From Streptomyces sp. Ag109_O5-1 (GTDB lineage Bacteria > Actinomycetota > Actinomycetes > Streptomycetales > Streptomycetaceae), in NCBI RefSeq assembly GCF_003814875.1, contig NZ_RKQF01000001.1:3472001-3536000 (forward strand): a stretch of DNA of 64,000 bases. The letters are read 5' to 3'. The translations under genes were made by a program, and so were the position numbers. Under the pieces are notes generated by a model that saw only the letters and a list, made by a program, of their open reading frames with translations, searched no databases and had not been told where the DNA came from. Each line of letters opens with the position of its first letter. Within the stretch, counting starts at the first letter, position 1. Positions 50,988 to 59,013 of this stretch are shown here, piece by piece.

Positions 50988-51635
50988 GTGAATGTATTGC
51001 TCGACCATTTCGCCGACTTCCGCGAGGGGTTCGTCGGCACCGTACTGCTGACGCTGGCCAGCGGACTCCTCGCGATGGTGCTGGGTGTCGTCATCGCCGG
51101 GTTCCGGGTCTCCCCCGTGCCTCCGCTGCGGGCGTTCGGCACCGCGTGGGTCACGCTGTTCCGCAACACGCCCCTGACGCTGCTCTTCCTCATAGCGTGG
51201 TTCGTCGTCCCGGTCATCTTCGCGCCGGGCATGAGCCCGTGGACGAAGGCCCTGCTGGCCCTGAGCTTCTACACCTCGGCCTTCGTCTGCGAGGCGGTGC
51301 GGTCGGGCATCACCACGGTCCCGCTGGGGCAGGCGGAGGCCGCGCGTTCGCTCGGCATGACGTTCTCGCAGACCCTGCGGCTGATCGTGCTGCCGCAGGC
51401 GACCCGCACCGTGGTCGCGCCGCTGAGCTCGATCTTCATCGCGCTGACGAAGAACTCGGCGATCGCCGGCGCGTTCAGTGTCACCGAACTGTTCGGCTGG
51501 CAGAAGACGTTGAGCGACCAGGGCTACGCCATCGCCTGGATCTTCCTGTGGGTGGCACTGGGCTACCTCGTCATCACCTTCTCGATCAGCGGTCTGTTCC
51601 AGCTGCTGGAGCGTCGACTGGGGGTCGCGCGATGA
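50988..51635 (+). CDS. gluC: Glutamate ABC transporter permease
   Basis: 215 residues, five or so membrane helices; HisM-type permease. EAA loop is AEAARSLGMTFSQTLRLIVLP. GTG start at 50988 with GAGGA eight bases upstream. Last codons overlap the gluD start (ATGA). Confidence 0.93.
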   Translation: MNVLLDHFADFREGFVGTVLLTLASGLLAMVLGVVIAGFRVSPVPPLRAFGTAWVTLFRNTPLTLLFLIAWFVVPVIFAPGMSPWTKALLALSFYTSAFVCEAVRSGITTVPLGQAEAARSLGMTFSQTLRLIVLPQATRTVVAPLSSIFIALTKNSAIAGAFSVTELFGWQKTLSDQGYAIAWIFLWVALGYLVITFSISGLFQLLERRLGVAR

Positions 51636-52519
51636 GTTCGAGCGTTCTGTACGACACACCGGGCCCCAAGGCCCGCCTGCGCAACCGTCTGTACACCGTG
51701 GCCGGCTCGCTGGCACTGGCCGCGCTGCTCGCCTTCGTGGTGTACCGGCTCGACGCGAAGAACCAGCTGGATCCGAAGATCTGGAACATCTTCAACAACG
51801 CGGGCGTACGCACCAACATCCGCGACGGTGTGCTGACCACCCTGAAGGTGTTCGCGGCGGCCGGCGCGCTGTCCCTGGTACTCGGGCTGCTGCTCGCCGT
51901 GGGACGGCTGTCGGAGCACCGGCCGGTCCGCTGGTTCGCGACCGGGTTCATCGAGCTCTTCCGCGCCGTGCCGCTGCTCATCACCATCTACGCCCTGTGG
52001 GTGCTGTTCCTCAGCTACAAGGACGATCTGGGTGTCGTCGGGGACAACGCCGCGTTCTGGGGCCTGGTCGTCGGGCTGACCTTCTACAACGGATCCGTGC
52101 AGGCCGAGGTGTTGCGCGCGGGCATCAACGCCGTGCCCCGTGGGCAGGTGGAGGCCGCGTACGCCCTCGGCCTGCGCAAGTACCAGGTGATGACGACGCT
52201 GTTGCTGCCGCAGGCGGTGCGCTCCATGCTGCCGACGATGATCAGCCAGCTGGTGGTCACCCTGAAGGACACCTCGCTCGGCTATGTCATCACGTACACG
52301 GAACTCCTGTTCGCGGCGCGGACGATGGCCTCCAACATCATCGTCAACGGGGACAACCCGTTCACGGCGGTCGTCATCGTCGTCGGCGCCATCTACATCG
52401 CCATGTGCCTCGCCCTCTCGTCCCTCGCGACGTGGATCGAGCGGCGGGGACGGCGCGCGAAGACCGGCGTCGCCGTGGCGGCGGCTGAGCCCCCGGTGGT
52501 GCTCGACGGCGCCAGGTGA
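51632..52519 (+). CDS. gluD: Glutamate ABC transporter permease
   Basis: 295 residues. A leading helix (VAGSLALAALLAFVVYRL), then the permease core with LFRAVPLLITIYALWVLF and EAA loop VEAAYALGLRKYQVMTTLLLP; the C-terminal 30 residues are a basic/Ala tail. Starts at ATG 51632, overlapping gluC by 4 bp. Confidence 0.93.
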   Translation: MSSSVLYDTPGPKARLRNRLYTVAGSLALAALLAFVVYRLDAKNQLDPKIWNIFNNAGVRTNIRDGVLTTLKVFAAAGALSLVLGLLLAVGRLSEHRPVRWFATGFIELFRAVPLLITIYALWVLFLSYKDDLGVVGDNAAFWGLVVGLTFYNGSVQAEVLRAGINAVPRGQVEAAYALGLRKYQVMTTLLLPQAVRSMLPTMISQLVVTLKDTSLGYVITYTELLFAARTMASNIIVNGDNPFTAVVIVVGAIYIAMCLALSSLATWIERRGRRAKTGVAVAAAEPPVVLDGAR

Positions 52520-52555
52520 TCGTGCCCCGGTCCGCGAAGCCGGAGAAGCCGTAGC

Positions 52556-52597
52556 GGGCAGGGGCGGGCGGCAGAACGATGCCGCCCGCCCCTGCCC
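52556..52597 (+). terminator. gluABCD terminator
   Basis: A perfect 18-bp stem (52556-52573 with 52580-52597) with loop GAACGA, 37 bases after the gluD stop. Arms start GGGCAGGGGCGGGCGGCA. It may also serve the convergent monooxygenase gene. Confidence 0.9.
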
Positions 52598-52680
52598 TGT
52601 CGCGCGACGCCGGGTGACGCCGGCCCGCGTGTCGCCCTGGGGCGTGAGCGGGGGGCTGGAGTGCAGCCGTGGCTCGGCGG

Positions 52681-53799
52681 TCAGGACGGCTGAACCTGGT
52701 CGAAGAGGGCGAGGGCCGCGGCGGGGTCCGGGCTCACCAGGCGTTCCAGACCGGCCGTCGTGATCTTCGCCCACCGGCCGGCCCGCACCCACATCTGTTC
52801 CTCGAACGCGCGGACGGTGTCGTCCAGATCTCCGGGGCCGGCGGCGATGGACTCGGCGAGTTCGGCGCCTTCCAGCATGGCGAGGTTCGCGCCCGCCCCC
52901 AAGGGCGGCATCAGATGGGCGGCGTCGCCCAGGAGCGTCACCCCGGGGACATGGGTCCAGGTATGGGACACGGGCAGGACGTGGAGGGGGCGGTGGACGA
53001 AAGCGGTGCCCCGCTGGAGAAGGTCGAGCACGGGAGCGGCCCAGCCGTCGAACAGCGCCAGCAGGCTCGCTCGCACGGCCTCGGCGTCGGCCAGGTCCAG
53101 GTCCGAGTGCCAGTCCAGCGGCGCGCGGAACTGGGCGTACACCTTGACGTGACCTCCGCTGTTGCGTTGGGCGACGAGCTTTCGGTTCACGCCGTAGACG
53201 GCCACTGAGCCGTCGCCGATCAACCGGGCGAGGTCGGGGTGGCGGGTGTCGACGTCGTCCAGGGAGGTCTCGACCGTGGTGACACCGGTGTAATGCGGCG
53301 TCACCGGCGAGACTGCCGGGCGGATCCGGGACCAGGCGCCGTCCGCGCCGACCACGAGGTCGAACGTCTCCTGTCGCCCGTCGTCGAAATGGACGAGTAC
53401 GCCGTCCCGGGTCCCCGGCACCACTTGTGTCACGCCCTGCCCCCAGCGGACGTCGAGAGGGCCGAGCAGCAGGTCACGGAGTTGCCCGCGGTCGATCTCG
53501 GGATTGGCCCGGTCGTCGGGACGGGGTTGCCAGTCGCGCAGGACGGTCCCGTCCGTGTCCAGGATGCGCATGGCCTGTCCCTCGGGACGGGACAGCGCCT
53601 GGAATTCCGCCAGCAGCCCTGCCTTGTCCAGCGCACGCTGGCCCAGCCCTTCGTGCAGGTCCAGCGTGCCGCCCGGGGGGCGGGCGTCGGGGCCGGGATC
53701 GCGTTCGAGGATGGCGACGGGGTAACCGTGGCGGTGCAGGACGCGGGCGAAGGTGAGGCCGGCCGGGCCGCCGCCGACGACGGCGATGCGATGTCTCAT
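52681..53799 (-). CDS. FAD-dependent monooxygenase, TetX-like
   Basis: 372 residues, class A flavoprotein hydroxylase. IAVVGGGPAGLTFARVLHRHG binds FAD; the DG motif is VVGADGAWSRIRP near 148; the second FAD motif is TLLGDAAHLMPPLGAGANLAM near 285. The closest experimental group by pattern is TetX-type hydroxylases with RPPGGTLDLHEGLGQRAL, but substrate is not shown. ATG at 53799. Divergent TetR gene 53 bases away. Confidence 0.87.
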   Translation of the reverse strand: MRHRIAVVGGGPAGLTFARVLHRHGYPVAILERDPGPDARPPGGTLDLHEGLGQRALDKAGLLAEFQALSRPEGQAMRILDTDGTVLRDWQPRPDDRANPEIDRGQLRDLLLGPLDVRWGQGVTQVVPGTRDGVLVHFDDGRQETFDLVVGADGAWSRIRPAVSPVTPHYTGVTTVETSLDDVDTRHPDLARLIGDGSVAVYGVNRKLVAQRNSGGHVKVYAQFRAPLDWHSDLDLADAEAVRASLLALFDGWAAPVLDLLQRGTAFVHRPLHVLPVSHTWTHVPGVTLLGDAAHLMPPLGAGANLAMLEGAELAESIAAGPGDLDDTVRAFEEQMWVRAGRWAKITTAGLERLVSPDPAAALALFDQVQPS

Positions 53800-53852
53800 G
53801 TCGATACACTGTATTTTCACAGTACGATGCATCGCAACCGTACGATGTGACC
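53800..53852. promoter_or_regulatory. TetR / monooxygenase divergent operator region
   Basis: Holds an inverted repeat ACTGT-N6-ACAGT (53808-53823) and a direct repeat GTACGATG (53822 and about 53840). The A/T-rich TGTATTTTCACAG is the only low-GC patch and is probably both promoter and operator. Confidence 0.5.
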
Positions 53853-54557
53853 ATGACTGTGTGGGACCGGCCGGAGCCGCCGACTCGCCCCGTGCCGCTC
53901 GACCGGGACCGGATCGTCGCGGCCGCCGTCGCGCTGGCCGACGACGGCGGGCTGGAGGCGGTGTCGTTGCGCAAGGTCGGCGCCCGGCTGAACGCCGGCC
54001 CGATGCGGCTGTACGGATACATCTCCACCAAGGAGGAGCTGTTCGACCTCATGGTGGACGTGGTCCAGGGCGAGATCCTCCCCGAGGAGCAGTCGGGTGA
54101 GCAACCGGGTGACTGGCGGGAGGCGCTGCGCGTCCTCGCCCACCGCACCAGACAGGCCGCCCTCCGTCACGAATGGCTGGCCGACCTGCTCGGCGGCCGC
54201 CCGTCCCTGGGCCCGAACGGCCTCGCCGTGACCGAGGCCAAGCTGGCCGCCCTCGACGGCCTGGCCGACGTCGACACTGTCATGCGCGCCACCGAGACCG
54301 TCAGCGCCTACATCAACGGCGCGATCAGACGCGAGATCGCGAACGTGCGGGCCGAGCGCACCACCGGCCTGTCCGAGCACGACCGGCAGCGCGCCTCCGG
54401 CCCGTATGTGACGAGAATGCTGGCCACGGGCCGCTTCCCGGCGCTGACCAAGGCCGTGTACGACGGCACGGACGTCGACGCCGAGGCATCCTTCACCACC
54501 GGCCTGGACTGGGTCCTCGACGCCGTGGCCGCCAGACTCACCCGACCGCCGGCCTGA
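53853..54557 (+). CDS. TetR-family regulator (TetR_C_1 type)
   Basis: 234 residues from ATG 53853 (a GTG two codons upstream is possible). HTH region LDRDRIVAAAVALADDGGLEAVSLRKVGARL, PMRLYGYISTKEEL; the C-terminal domain resembles TetR/tetracycline-type repressors. Divergent from a TetX-like monooxygenase, so likely its repressor. Confidence 0.87.
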   Translation: MTVWDRPEPPTRPVPLDRDRIVAAAVALADDGGLEAVSLRKVGARLNAGPMRLYGYISTKEELFDLMVDVVQGEILPEEQSGEQPGDWREALRVLAHRTRQAALRHEWLADLLGGRPSLGPNGLAVTEAKLAALDGLADVDTVMRATETVSAYINGAIRREIANVRAERTTGLSEHDRQRASGPYVTRMLATGRFPALTKAVYDGTDVDAEASFTTGLDWVLDAVAARLTRPPA

Positions 54558-54871
54558 CGCCCGCCTCGTGCCGGACACCGGCAGGAACCACGTCCGCACG
54601 CCGAGCGTGAAACCGGGTGCGGCCGGCCGGATCCACGCCGCCCGGATCGCCCGGCAGGCCGGCGCGGCGGCCTGCCGAACCGGCTCCCGCCGCTCCGCGC
54701 TCCCGGCCGTCCCGGCCGCCGCGCGCCCGCCATGCTGACGTGTCCCCGGGTGCGCCGCTTGACCGGGTGGCGCCCAGTCTGTTGCATACGTTCTGTGATC
54801 GTGCACCCTGCTCCAACAACCTGTTCACCTATCTCCGTCGGGACTTGCGTACGGGCAGGGGGCGCCGCGCC
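54558..54871. other. 314-bp intergenic region
   Basis: Contains the hairpin at 54652-54677 near the TetR end and, about 54780-54830, an A/T-richer patch (TTGCATACGTTCTGTGATC) that could be the monooxygenase promoter. The reading frame of the next gene is open across most of it but lacks homology. Confidence 0.45.
54652..54677 (+). terminator. Terminator after TetR gene
   Basis: 9-bp perfect stem CGGCAGGCC / GGCCTGCCG with 8-base loop, about 95 bases after the stop. Confidence 0.6.
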
Positions 54872-56488
54872 GTGGACCCGGTGATCGTCGTCGGAGCGGG
54901 GCCCGTCGGGCTCACGCTCGCCCTGGCGCTGGCCCGTCAGGAGGTGCCGTCCGTCGTCCTGGACGAGGGCCCGGGCAAGGACGAGCCGCGCCCGGCGCGC
55001 ACCGTCGTGCTGCGCGAGGACACCGCCGCCCTGGTGACACGGCTGAGCGGGGCCCCGCTGGACGACCTGGGCACCCGCTGGACCGGCTGGCGGTCGATGC
55101 GCCGTCGGCAGGTGATCCGCGAGGTCGTCTTCGACGAGGCGGCCGAGCCGTCCCCGCTGCACATCGCACAGCACGTGCTGACGAACGCCCTGCGTGCCGC
55201 GATCGCCGACGAACCGCTGGTCAAGGTGGCCACGGACAGCCGCCTGGACACGATCGAGCAGGAGCGCTCGGGCGTCACCGCGCACACCCGCGGCCCCAAG
55301 GGCACCTGGTGGCGCGGCAGCTACCTGGTGGGCTGCGACGGCCCGCGCTCGACCGTCCGCAAGCTCCTGGACATCCGTTTCCCGGGCCGTACGGCGGTGG
55401 AGCGGCAGGCGGTCGCCGCGCTGCGCGCGGAACTTCCGTGGCCCGGTCAGGCGTTGCTCCATCGGACACCGCCGTGGCGGATGTCCGGGCCCTCGGCCGG
55501 GGAGGTGACCGCCCGCCCCCTCCCGGACGGCGTGTGGCGCCTGGACTGGCTGCTGCCGCCCGGCAAGGACCTGGTCACGCCCGAGCTTCTGGTCACCCGG
55601 ATCCGCGAGACCCTCGCGGGCTGGACGGACGGCACCACACCGCCGTACGACCTGCTCGACACCGGTGTGCACACGGTGCACCACCGCCTCGCCCGCCGGT
55701 GGCGGGTGGGCCGGGTGTTCGTCGCCGGCGACGCCGCGCACCTGCTCGGCGCACTCGGGACGCACGGGCTGGACGAGGGCCTGCGGGACGTGGACAACCT
55801 CGCCTGGAAGCTGGCCCCGGCCTGGCACCACGGCCCGCACGAGGCACTGCTGGACAGCTACCAGACCGAGCGGCGTGCGGTGGTCGCCGCCCGGCTGCGC
55901 GCCGCAGACCAGGTGCTGCCGGTACTGCGCGGCGGTGGCGGGCTGCGCGGGTTCGTCCCCGGCACGTCCCGGGGGCATGACACGCTTCTCACCGACGGCC
56001 ATCTGGGGCACGGCCCGCTCGGCGCGCCGGGGGCGTACGCCAACTCGCCGCTCGCACCCCGGCACCTGGAGCACGAGGTCCCGGTCGACACCCCGCCGGG
56101 GTCGCCGGTCACCGACGTCCGCGTCACCGCGGAGGACGGCACCTTCGTGCAGCTGCGCTCCCGGCTCGGCCGCGGCGCGCTGCTCGTCGTACTGATCGCG
56201 CCCGGTACCGGCGTGTGGGACCGCAAGCACTGGGTCTCCGCCGGGATCATGCCCCGGCTGGCGGCCGCCGTGGCCGCGCTGCCGCACCCCGCCGAACTGC
56301 TGGTCGCCGAGGCCTATCCGGGCGCCCCGGCGCACTCGGTGCTGCTGGTACGCCCCGACGGCCATCTGGTCACGGCGCTCAACGGGGTCCGGCCGGCCGA
56401 TCTGTACGCGGCGGCCGAGGCGACCCTGGGCGGCAAGGACACGGAGAAGACGGAGACGGAGGCGGAGGCCGGTTCCACCGCGCGGTGA
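54872..56488 (+). CDS. FAD-dependent aromatic monooxygenase (PheA/TfdB family)
   Basis: 538 residues. Class A flavin hydroxylase with a C-terminal thioredoxin-like domain. VIVVGAGPVGLTLALALARQ at the N-terminus; DG motif LVGCDGPRSTVRKLL near 155; GDAAHLLGALGTHGLDEGLRDVDNLAWKL near 285; C-terminal half ends in LVRPDGHLVTALNG, typical of phenol hydroxylase-like and polyketide hydroxylase groups. Ends in a Lys/Glu/Thr-rich tail. GTG at 54872 with GGCAGGGGG upstream. Confidence 0.85.
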   Translation: MDPVIVVGAGPVGLTLALALARQEVPSVVLDEGPGKDEPRPARTVVLREDTAALVTRLSGAPLDDLGTRWTGWRSMRRRQVIREVVFDEAAEPSPLHIAQHVLTNALRAAIADEPLVKVATDSRLDTIEQERSGVTAHTRGPKGTWWRGSYLVGCDGPRSTVRKLLDIRFPGRTAVERQAVAALRAELPWPGQALLHRTPPWRMSGPSAGEVTARPLPDGVWRLDWLLPPGKDLVTPELLVTRIRETLAGWTDGTTPPYDLLDTGVHTVHHRLARRWRVGRVFVAGDAAHLLGALGTHGLDEGLRDVDNLAWKLAPAWHHGPHEALLDSYQTERRAVVAARLRAADQVLPVLRGGGGLRGFVPGTSRGHDTLLTDGHLGHGPLGAPGAYANSPLAPRHLEHEVPVDTPPGSPVTDVRVTAEDGTFVQLRSRLGRGALLVVLIAPGTGVWDRKHWVSAGIMPRLAAAVAALPHPAELLVAEAYPGAPAHSVLLVRPDGHLVTALNGVRPADLYAAAEATLGGKDTEKTETEAEAGSTAR

Positions 56489-56515
56489 CCGAGCGGTCCA
56501 CATGCTGACGGTGAG

Positions 56516-56551
56516 TTGACCGGCCTCGACCGGCGTGGTGTACTCCGCATC
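56516..56551 (+). promoter_or_regulatory. Promoter of the cysteine leader / cdo operon
   Basis: TTGACC (56516-56521) and TGTACT (56539-56544), 17 bases apart, resemble a sigma-70-type promoter. Start of transcription 7 bases on would be at about 56551-56552, which is the GTG of the leader peptide, so the mRNA would be leaderless. Confidence 0.6.
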
Positions 56552-56638
56552 GTGAACGACACCACTGTGCGCCTGTGGCGGAAGGTCCATGTGGACCTCG
56601 TCCGCTATGCGGGCTGCGTGTGTCTTCCGTCCTGCTGA
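56552..56638 (+). CDS. Cysteine-rich leader peptide, candidate attenuator uORF
   Basis: 28 codons from GTG 56552 to TGA 56636: (M)NDTTVRLWRKVHVDLVR then YAGCVCLPSC. The RxxHVDLxRYAGCVC ending with a terminal Cys before the stop is the pattern of the short Streptomyces leader peptides often annotated as putative leader peptide upstream of sulfur genes, and parallels the cysteine-rich leaderless uORFs of mycobacteria that attenuate downstream genes in response to cysteine supply. It has no ribosome site and starts at the predicted transcript 5' end. A 7-bp hairpin follows it and then the cysteine dioxygenase gene. Confidence 0.75.
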   Translation: MNDTTVRLWRKVHVDLVRYAGCVCLPSC

Positions 56639-56660
56639 CTTCGCATTCACCTCTTCTCTC

Positions 56661-56679
56661 CGGGCGCCGTCTGCGCCCG
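56661..56679 (+). promoter_or_regulatory. Hairpin between leader peptide and cysteine dioxygenase
   Basis: CGGGCGC / GCGCCCG with loop CGTCT. It starts 22 bases after the leader stop and 32 bases before the cdo start, so ribosome position on the leader could affect it. No U-run, so action on translation or Rho access is more likely than intrinsic termination. Confidence 0.55.
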
Positions 56680-56710
56680 CTTCTGCGAACCCTCATCAGG
56701 AACGGTGCAC

Positions 56711-57262
56711 GTGTCTGCCTCTCTCTCCTCGTCCGTTTCTCCCTCCGCCTCCGCCTCCGCGCCCGGCGCCGCACCCACCCAGGCGGACCTCCTCGACTTC
56801 GTCCGGCGTACGGCCGCCGACGCCGAGCTGATCGCCTCGCTCCCGCTCGACCCCGAGGGCCGCACCTGGGTACGGCTCGACGGCCCCGGCGGCAGCGAGG
56901 CCTGGCTGATCGGCTGGCCGCCCGGCACCGGCACCGGCTGGCACGACCACGCCGAGTCGGTCGGCGCCTTCCTGACCGCCGCCGGTGAGCTGAAGGAGAA
57001 CTCGCTGGCCACCCGGCTGCCCACCGACGGCTGGCGGACCCTGGAGCTCTCCGAGGGCGTCGACCGCGAGCGCCGGCTGCCCGCCGGAAAGGGCCGCTCC
57101 TTCGGCCGCGACCACGTCCACGAGGTGCTCAACGAGTCCACCGAGCACCACGCGATCTCCGTCCACGCCTACTACCCGCCGCTGCCCCGGATCCGCCGCT
57201 ACAGCCGCAGCGGACCGGTGCTGCGCCTGGAGCAGGTCGAGCGCCCGGAGGACTGGCAGTGA
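56711..57262 (+). CDS. cdo: Cysteine dioxygenase type I
   Basis: 183 residues. Oxidises cysteine to cysteine sulfinate with O2 and Fe(II). Cupin iron ligands are in GTGWHDHAESVGAF (two His) and RDHVHEVLN (third His). The first 25 residues are a Ser/Ala-rich tail. GTG at 56711 with AGGAA about 9 bases upstream; a GTG two codons earlier is too near the ribosome site. Followed by an overlapping rhodanese gene; together they form a cysteine-sulfur catabolic operon. Confidence 0.92.
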   Translation: MSASLSSSVSPSASASAPGAAPTQADLLDFVRRTAADAELIASLPLDPEGRTWVRLDGPGGSEAWLIGWPPGTGTGWHDHAESVGAFLTAAGELKENSLATRLPTDGWRTLELSEGVDRERRLPAGKGRSFGRDHVHEVLNESTEHHAISVHAYYPPLPRIRRYSRSGPVLRLEQVERPEDWQ

Positions 57263-57684
57263 GCGGCGCGGAGCAGATCGAGCAACAGCCGGTGGAGCAA
57301 CAGCCGGTGGGAATCGACGAGTTGCTGGAGCGGGTACGCGCGGGCTACCGGCGCATCGGGGCGCACGAGGCGTACGGCGCCGCGCAGGCCGGCGAAGCCC
57401 TCCTTGTCGACATCCGGTACGCGGCCCTGCGTGAACGCGATGGCGTGATCCCCGGCGCCCTCGTCATAGAGCGGAACGAACTGGAGTGGCGCCTTGACCC
57501 GCAGGGCAGCCACAAGACCCCCGAGGCCACCGGCCACGACCTCCAGGTCGTCGTCATATGCAACGAGGGCTACGCCTCCAGCCTGGCCGCCGCCTCCCTG
57601 CACCAGCTGGGGCTGCGCCGGGCGACGGACCTGATCGGCGGCTTCCAGGCGTGGAAGGCGGCGGGGCTGCCGGTCACGCCGTAG
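57259..57684 (+). CDS. Rhodanese-domain protein
   Basis: 141 residues; GTG start overlaps the cdo stop by 4 bp (GTGA). Single rhodanese domain with LLVDIRYAALRERDGVIPGA and the active-site Cys in VVVICNEGYASSLAA near residue 99, then DLIGGFQAWKAAGLP. Residues 8-17 come from an exact 15-bp tandem duplication (57280-57309, EQQPV twice). Probably handles persulfide from cysteine breakdown. Confidence 0.88.
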   Translation: MSGAEQIEQQPVEQQPVGIDELLERVRAGYRRIGAHEAYGAAQAGEALLVDIRYAALRERDGVIPGALVIERNELEWRLDPQGSHKTPEATGHDLQVVVICNEGYASSLAAASLHQLGLRRATDLIGGFQAWKAAGLPVTP

Positions 57685-57712
57685 TCACCCATGGGCGACT
57701 TGGTGTCGTCCC

Positions 57713-58501
57713 CTACGGCGCGCCGGTCCCGGTCGAGTCCCCGCGGCCGTCGACGAGAGCGGCGAGCCCGTCGAGCACCCGGGCGAGCCCGAACTCCCAG
57801 GCGTGCCGGGGGCTGTACGCCGCACCCTGCGCGGTGCCCGCCGCTGTGCCGACCCGGGCGGCGACGGGGTAGGCGCGCGGGTCCAGAACCCTTTCGAGCA
57901 GCGGGGCGTTGGCCGCCCACCACTGCTCGTCGTCCATCGCGCTGTCCTGCCGGGCGGCGCGCGCCTCCGCCGCCGAGCGGGCGTTGGCCTGCACGAAGGT
58001 GAGCAGGAAGGTCAGCGCGGCGTCCATCTCGACGTCGTCGAGCCCCAGTCCGTCCAGTGCCGACAGTTCGTGCTCGTACTTGGCCATCATCCCCGGCCCG
58101 AGCGGCGGACGGCCGGTGGAGACCGTCGCGGCCCATGGGTGCGCCTCGAACAACGCCCTGTTCTCCTCGGCCACCGCGGCCAGCCGGAGCCGCCACGGCC
58201 GGCCGACGGTCTCGGACCGGGGCATCTGCACATAGGCGGTGTCCAGCATGAGATCCAGCAGCTCGGCCTTGCCCGGCACGTAGGTGTAGAGCGTCATCGG
58301 GACCACCCCCAGCTGCTGCGCTACACGGCGCATGGTGACCGCGTCCAGGCCCTCGGCATCTGCCAGCCCGACGGCGACGGCAACGACCGTGTCGATGTCC
58401 AGCCGCTGCCGTGGACCGCGTCGCGGTGCGGCGGCAGGGACACGCCAGAGCAGTTCCAGGGAGCGGGCCGGATCACCGGCGCCGCTTCGGTCGAGAGGCA
58501 T
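57713..58501 (-). CDS. TetR-family regulator (TetR_C_1 type)
   Basis: 262 residues. ATG at 58501 has GGAGG eight bases upstream; an ATG 7 codons earlier (58522) would lie close to the operator. HTH: LDIDTVVAVAVGLADAEGLD, VTMRRVAQQLGVVPMTLYTY; the C-terminal domain resembles tetracycline-repressor types. Divergent from a VOC gene with a 41-bp palindrome between, so it probably represses the VOC gene and itself. Confidence 0.88.
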   Translation of the reverse strand: MPLDRSGAGDPARSLELLWRVPAAAPRRGPRQRLDIDTVVAVAVGLADAEGLDAVTMRRVAQQLGVVPMTLYTYVPGKAELLDLMLDTAYVQMPRSETVGRPWRLRLAAVAEENRALFEAHPWAATVSTGRPPLGPGMMAKYEHELSALDGLGLDDVEMDAALTFLLTFVQANARSAAEARAARQDSAMDDEQWWAANAPLLERVLDPRAYPVAARVGTAAGTAQGAAYSPRHAWEFGLARVLDGLAALVDGRGDSTGTGAP

Positions 58502-58533
58502 CCGAACATCCTCCCCCACCATGGCCCCGATGG

Positions 58534-58574
58534 ATTACTCTGTACGCGGTACAGTGTACCGCGTACAGAGTAAT
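58534..58574. promoter_or_regulatory. 41-bp perfect palindrome, double TetR operator
   Basis: ATTACTCTGTACGCGGTACA, a central G at 58554, and its exact reverse complement. Each half also contains a smaller dyad: TGTAC-GCG-GTACA (58541-58553) and TGTAC-CGC-GTACA (58555-58567). This looks like two adjacent repressor sites with a 14-bp centre-to-centre spacing. It lies between the divergent TetR and VOC starts. Confidence 0.88.
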
Positions 58575-58597
58575 TCGCCCGGGCCAGAGGAGCTTCC

Positions 58598-58987
58598 GTG
58601 TCGATCACCGCTTCGGCCGTGTCCCTGAATGTCGACGACGTCATGGCGTCCAGCACCTTCCTCACCGAGCACTTCGGATTCCGCGAGGAGCTGGCCGCCG
58701 ACGGTTTCGCGTCGCTGACCCGCGACGACGCCGGGATGAACGTCGTCTATCTGCGGCGCGGGCTGGCCTCGCTCCCCGAGGACCAGCGCGAGGACCACGC
58801 CGACGGGGTGATCCTCGCCTTCGTCGTCGACAACCTCGAAGCCGAACTGGCCCGCCTGACCGCCGAGGGAGTCACGATCACGATGCCGCTGCGCGAGGAG
58901 CCCTGGGGCGAGCGCGCCTTCCAGGTCACCGACCCCAACGGCGTCATCGTCCAGCTCGTCGACTGGAACGCGTCCGGCGGCCACTGA
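58598..58987 (+). CDS. VOC (glyoxalase/bleomycin-resistance) family protein
   Basis: 129 residues. One vicinal-oxygen-chelate unit pair: SLNVDDVMASSTFLTEHFGF, DGVILAFVVDNLEAELARL, ERAFQVTDPNGVIVQLVDW. The metal residues of true glyoxalases are not all evident; many such proteins bind or modify antibiotics. Under the divergent TetR. GTG at 58598 with GAGGAGC upstream. Confidence 0.85.
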   Translation: MSITASAVSLNVDDVMASSTFLTEHFGFREELAADGFASLTRDDAGMNVVYLRRGLASLPEDQREDHADGVILAFVVDNLEAELARLTAEGVTITMPLREEPWGERAFQVTDPNGVIVQLVDWNASGGH

Positions 58988-59013
58988 GCCGACCCGCCTC
59001 CGGAACCGGCCGG

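Noticed and set aside
54308..56650. 780-codon minus-strand frame over the aromatic monooxygenase
   Set aside because: Antisense shadow of a gene with both FAD motifs.
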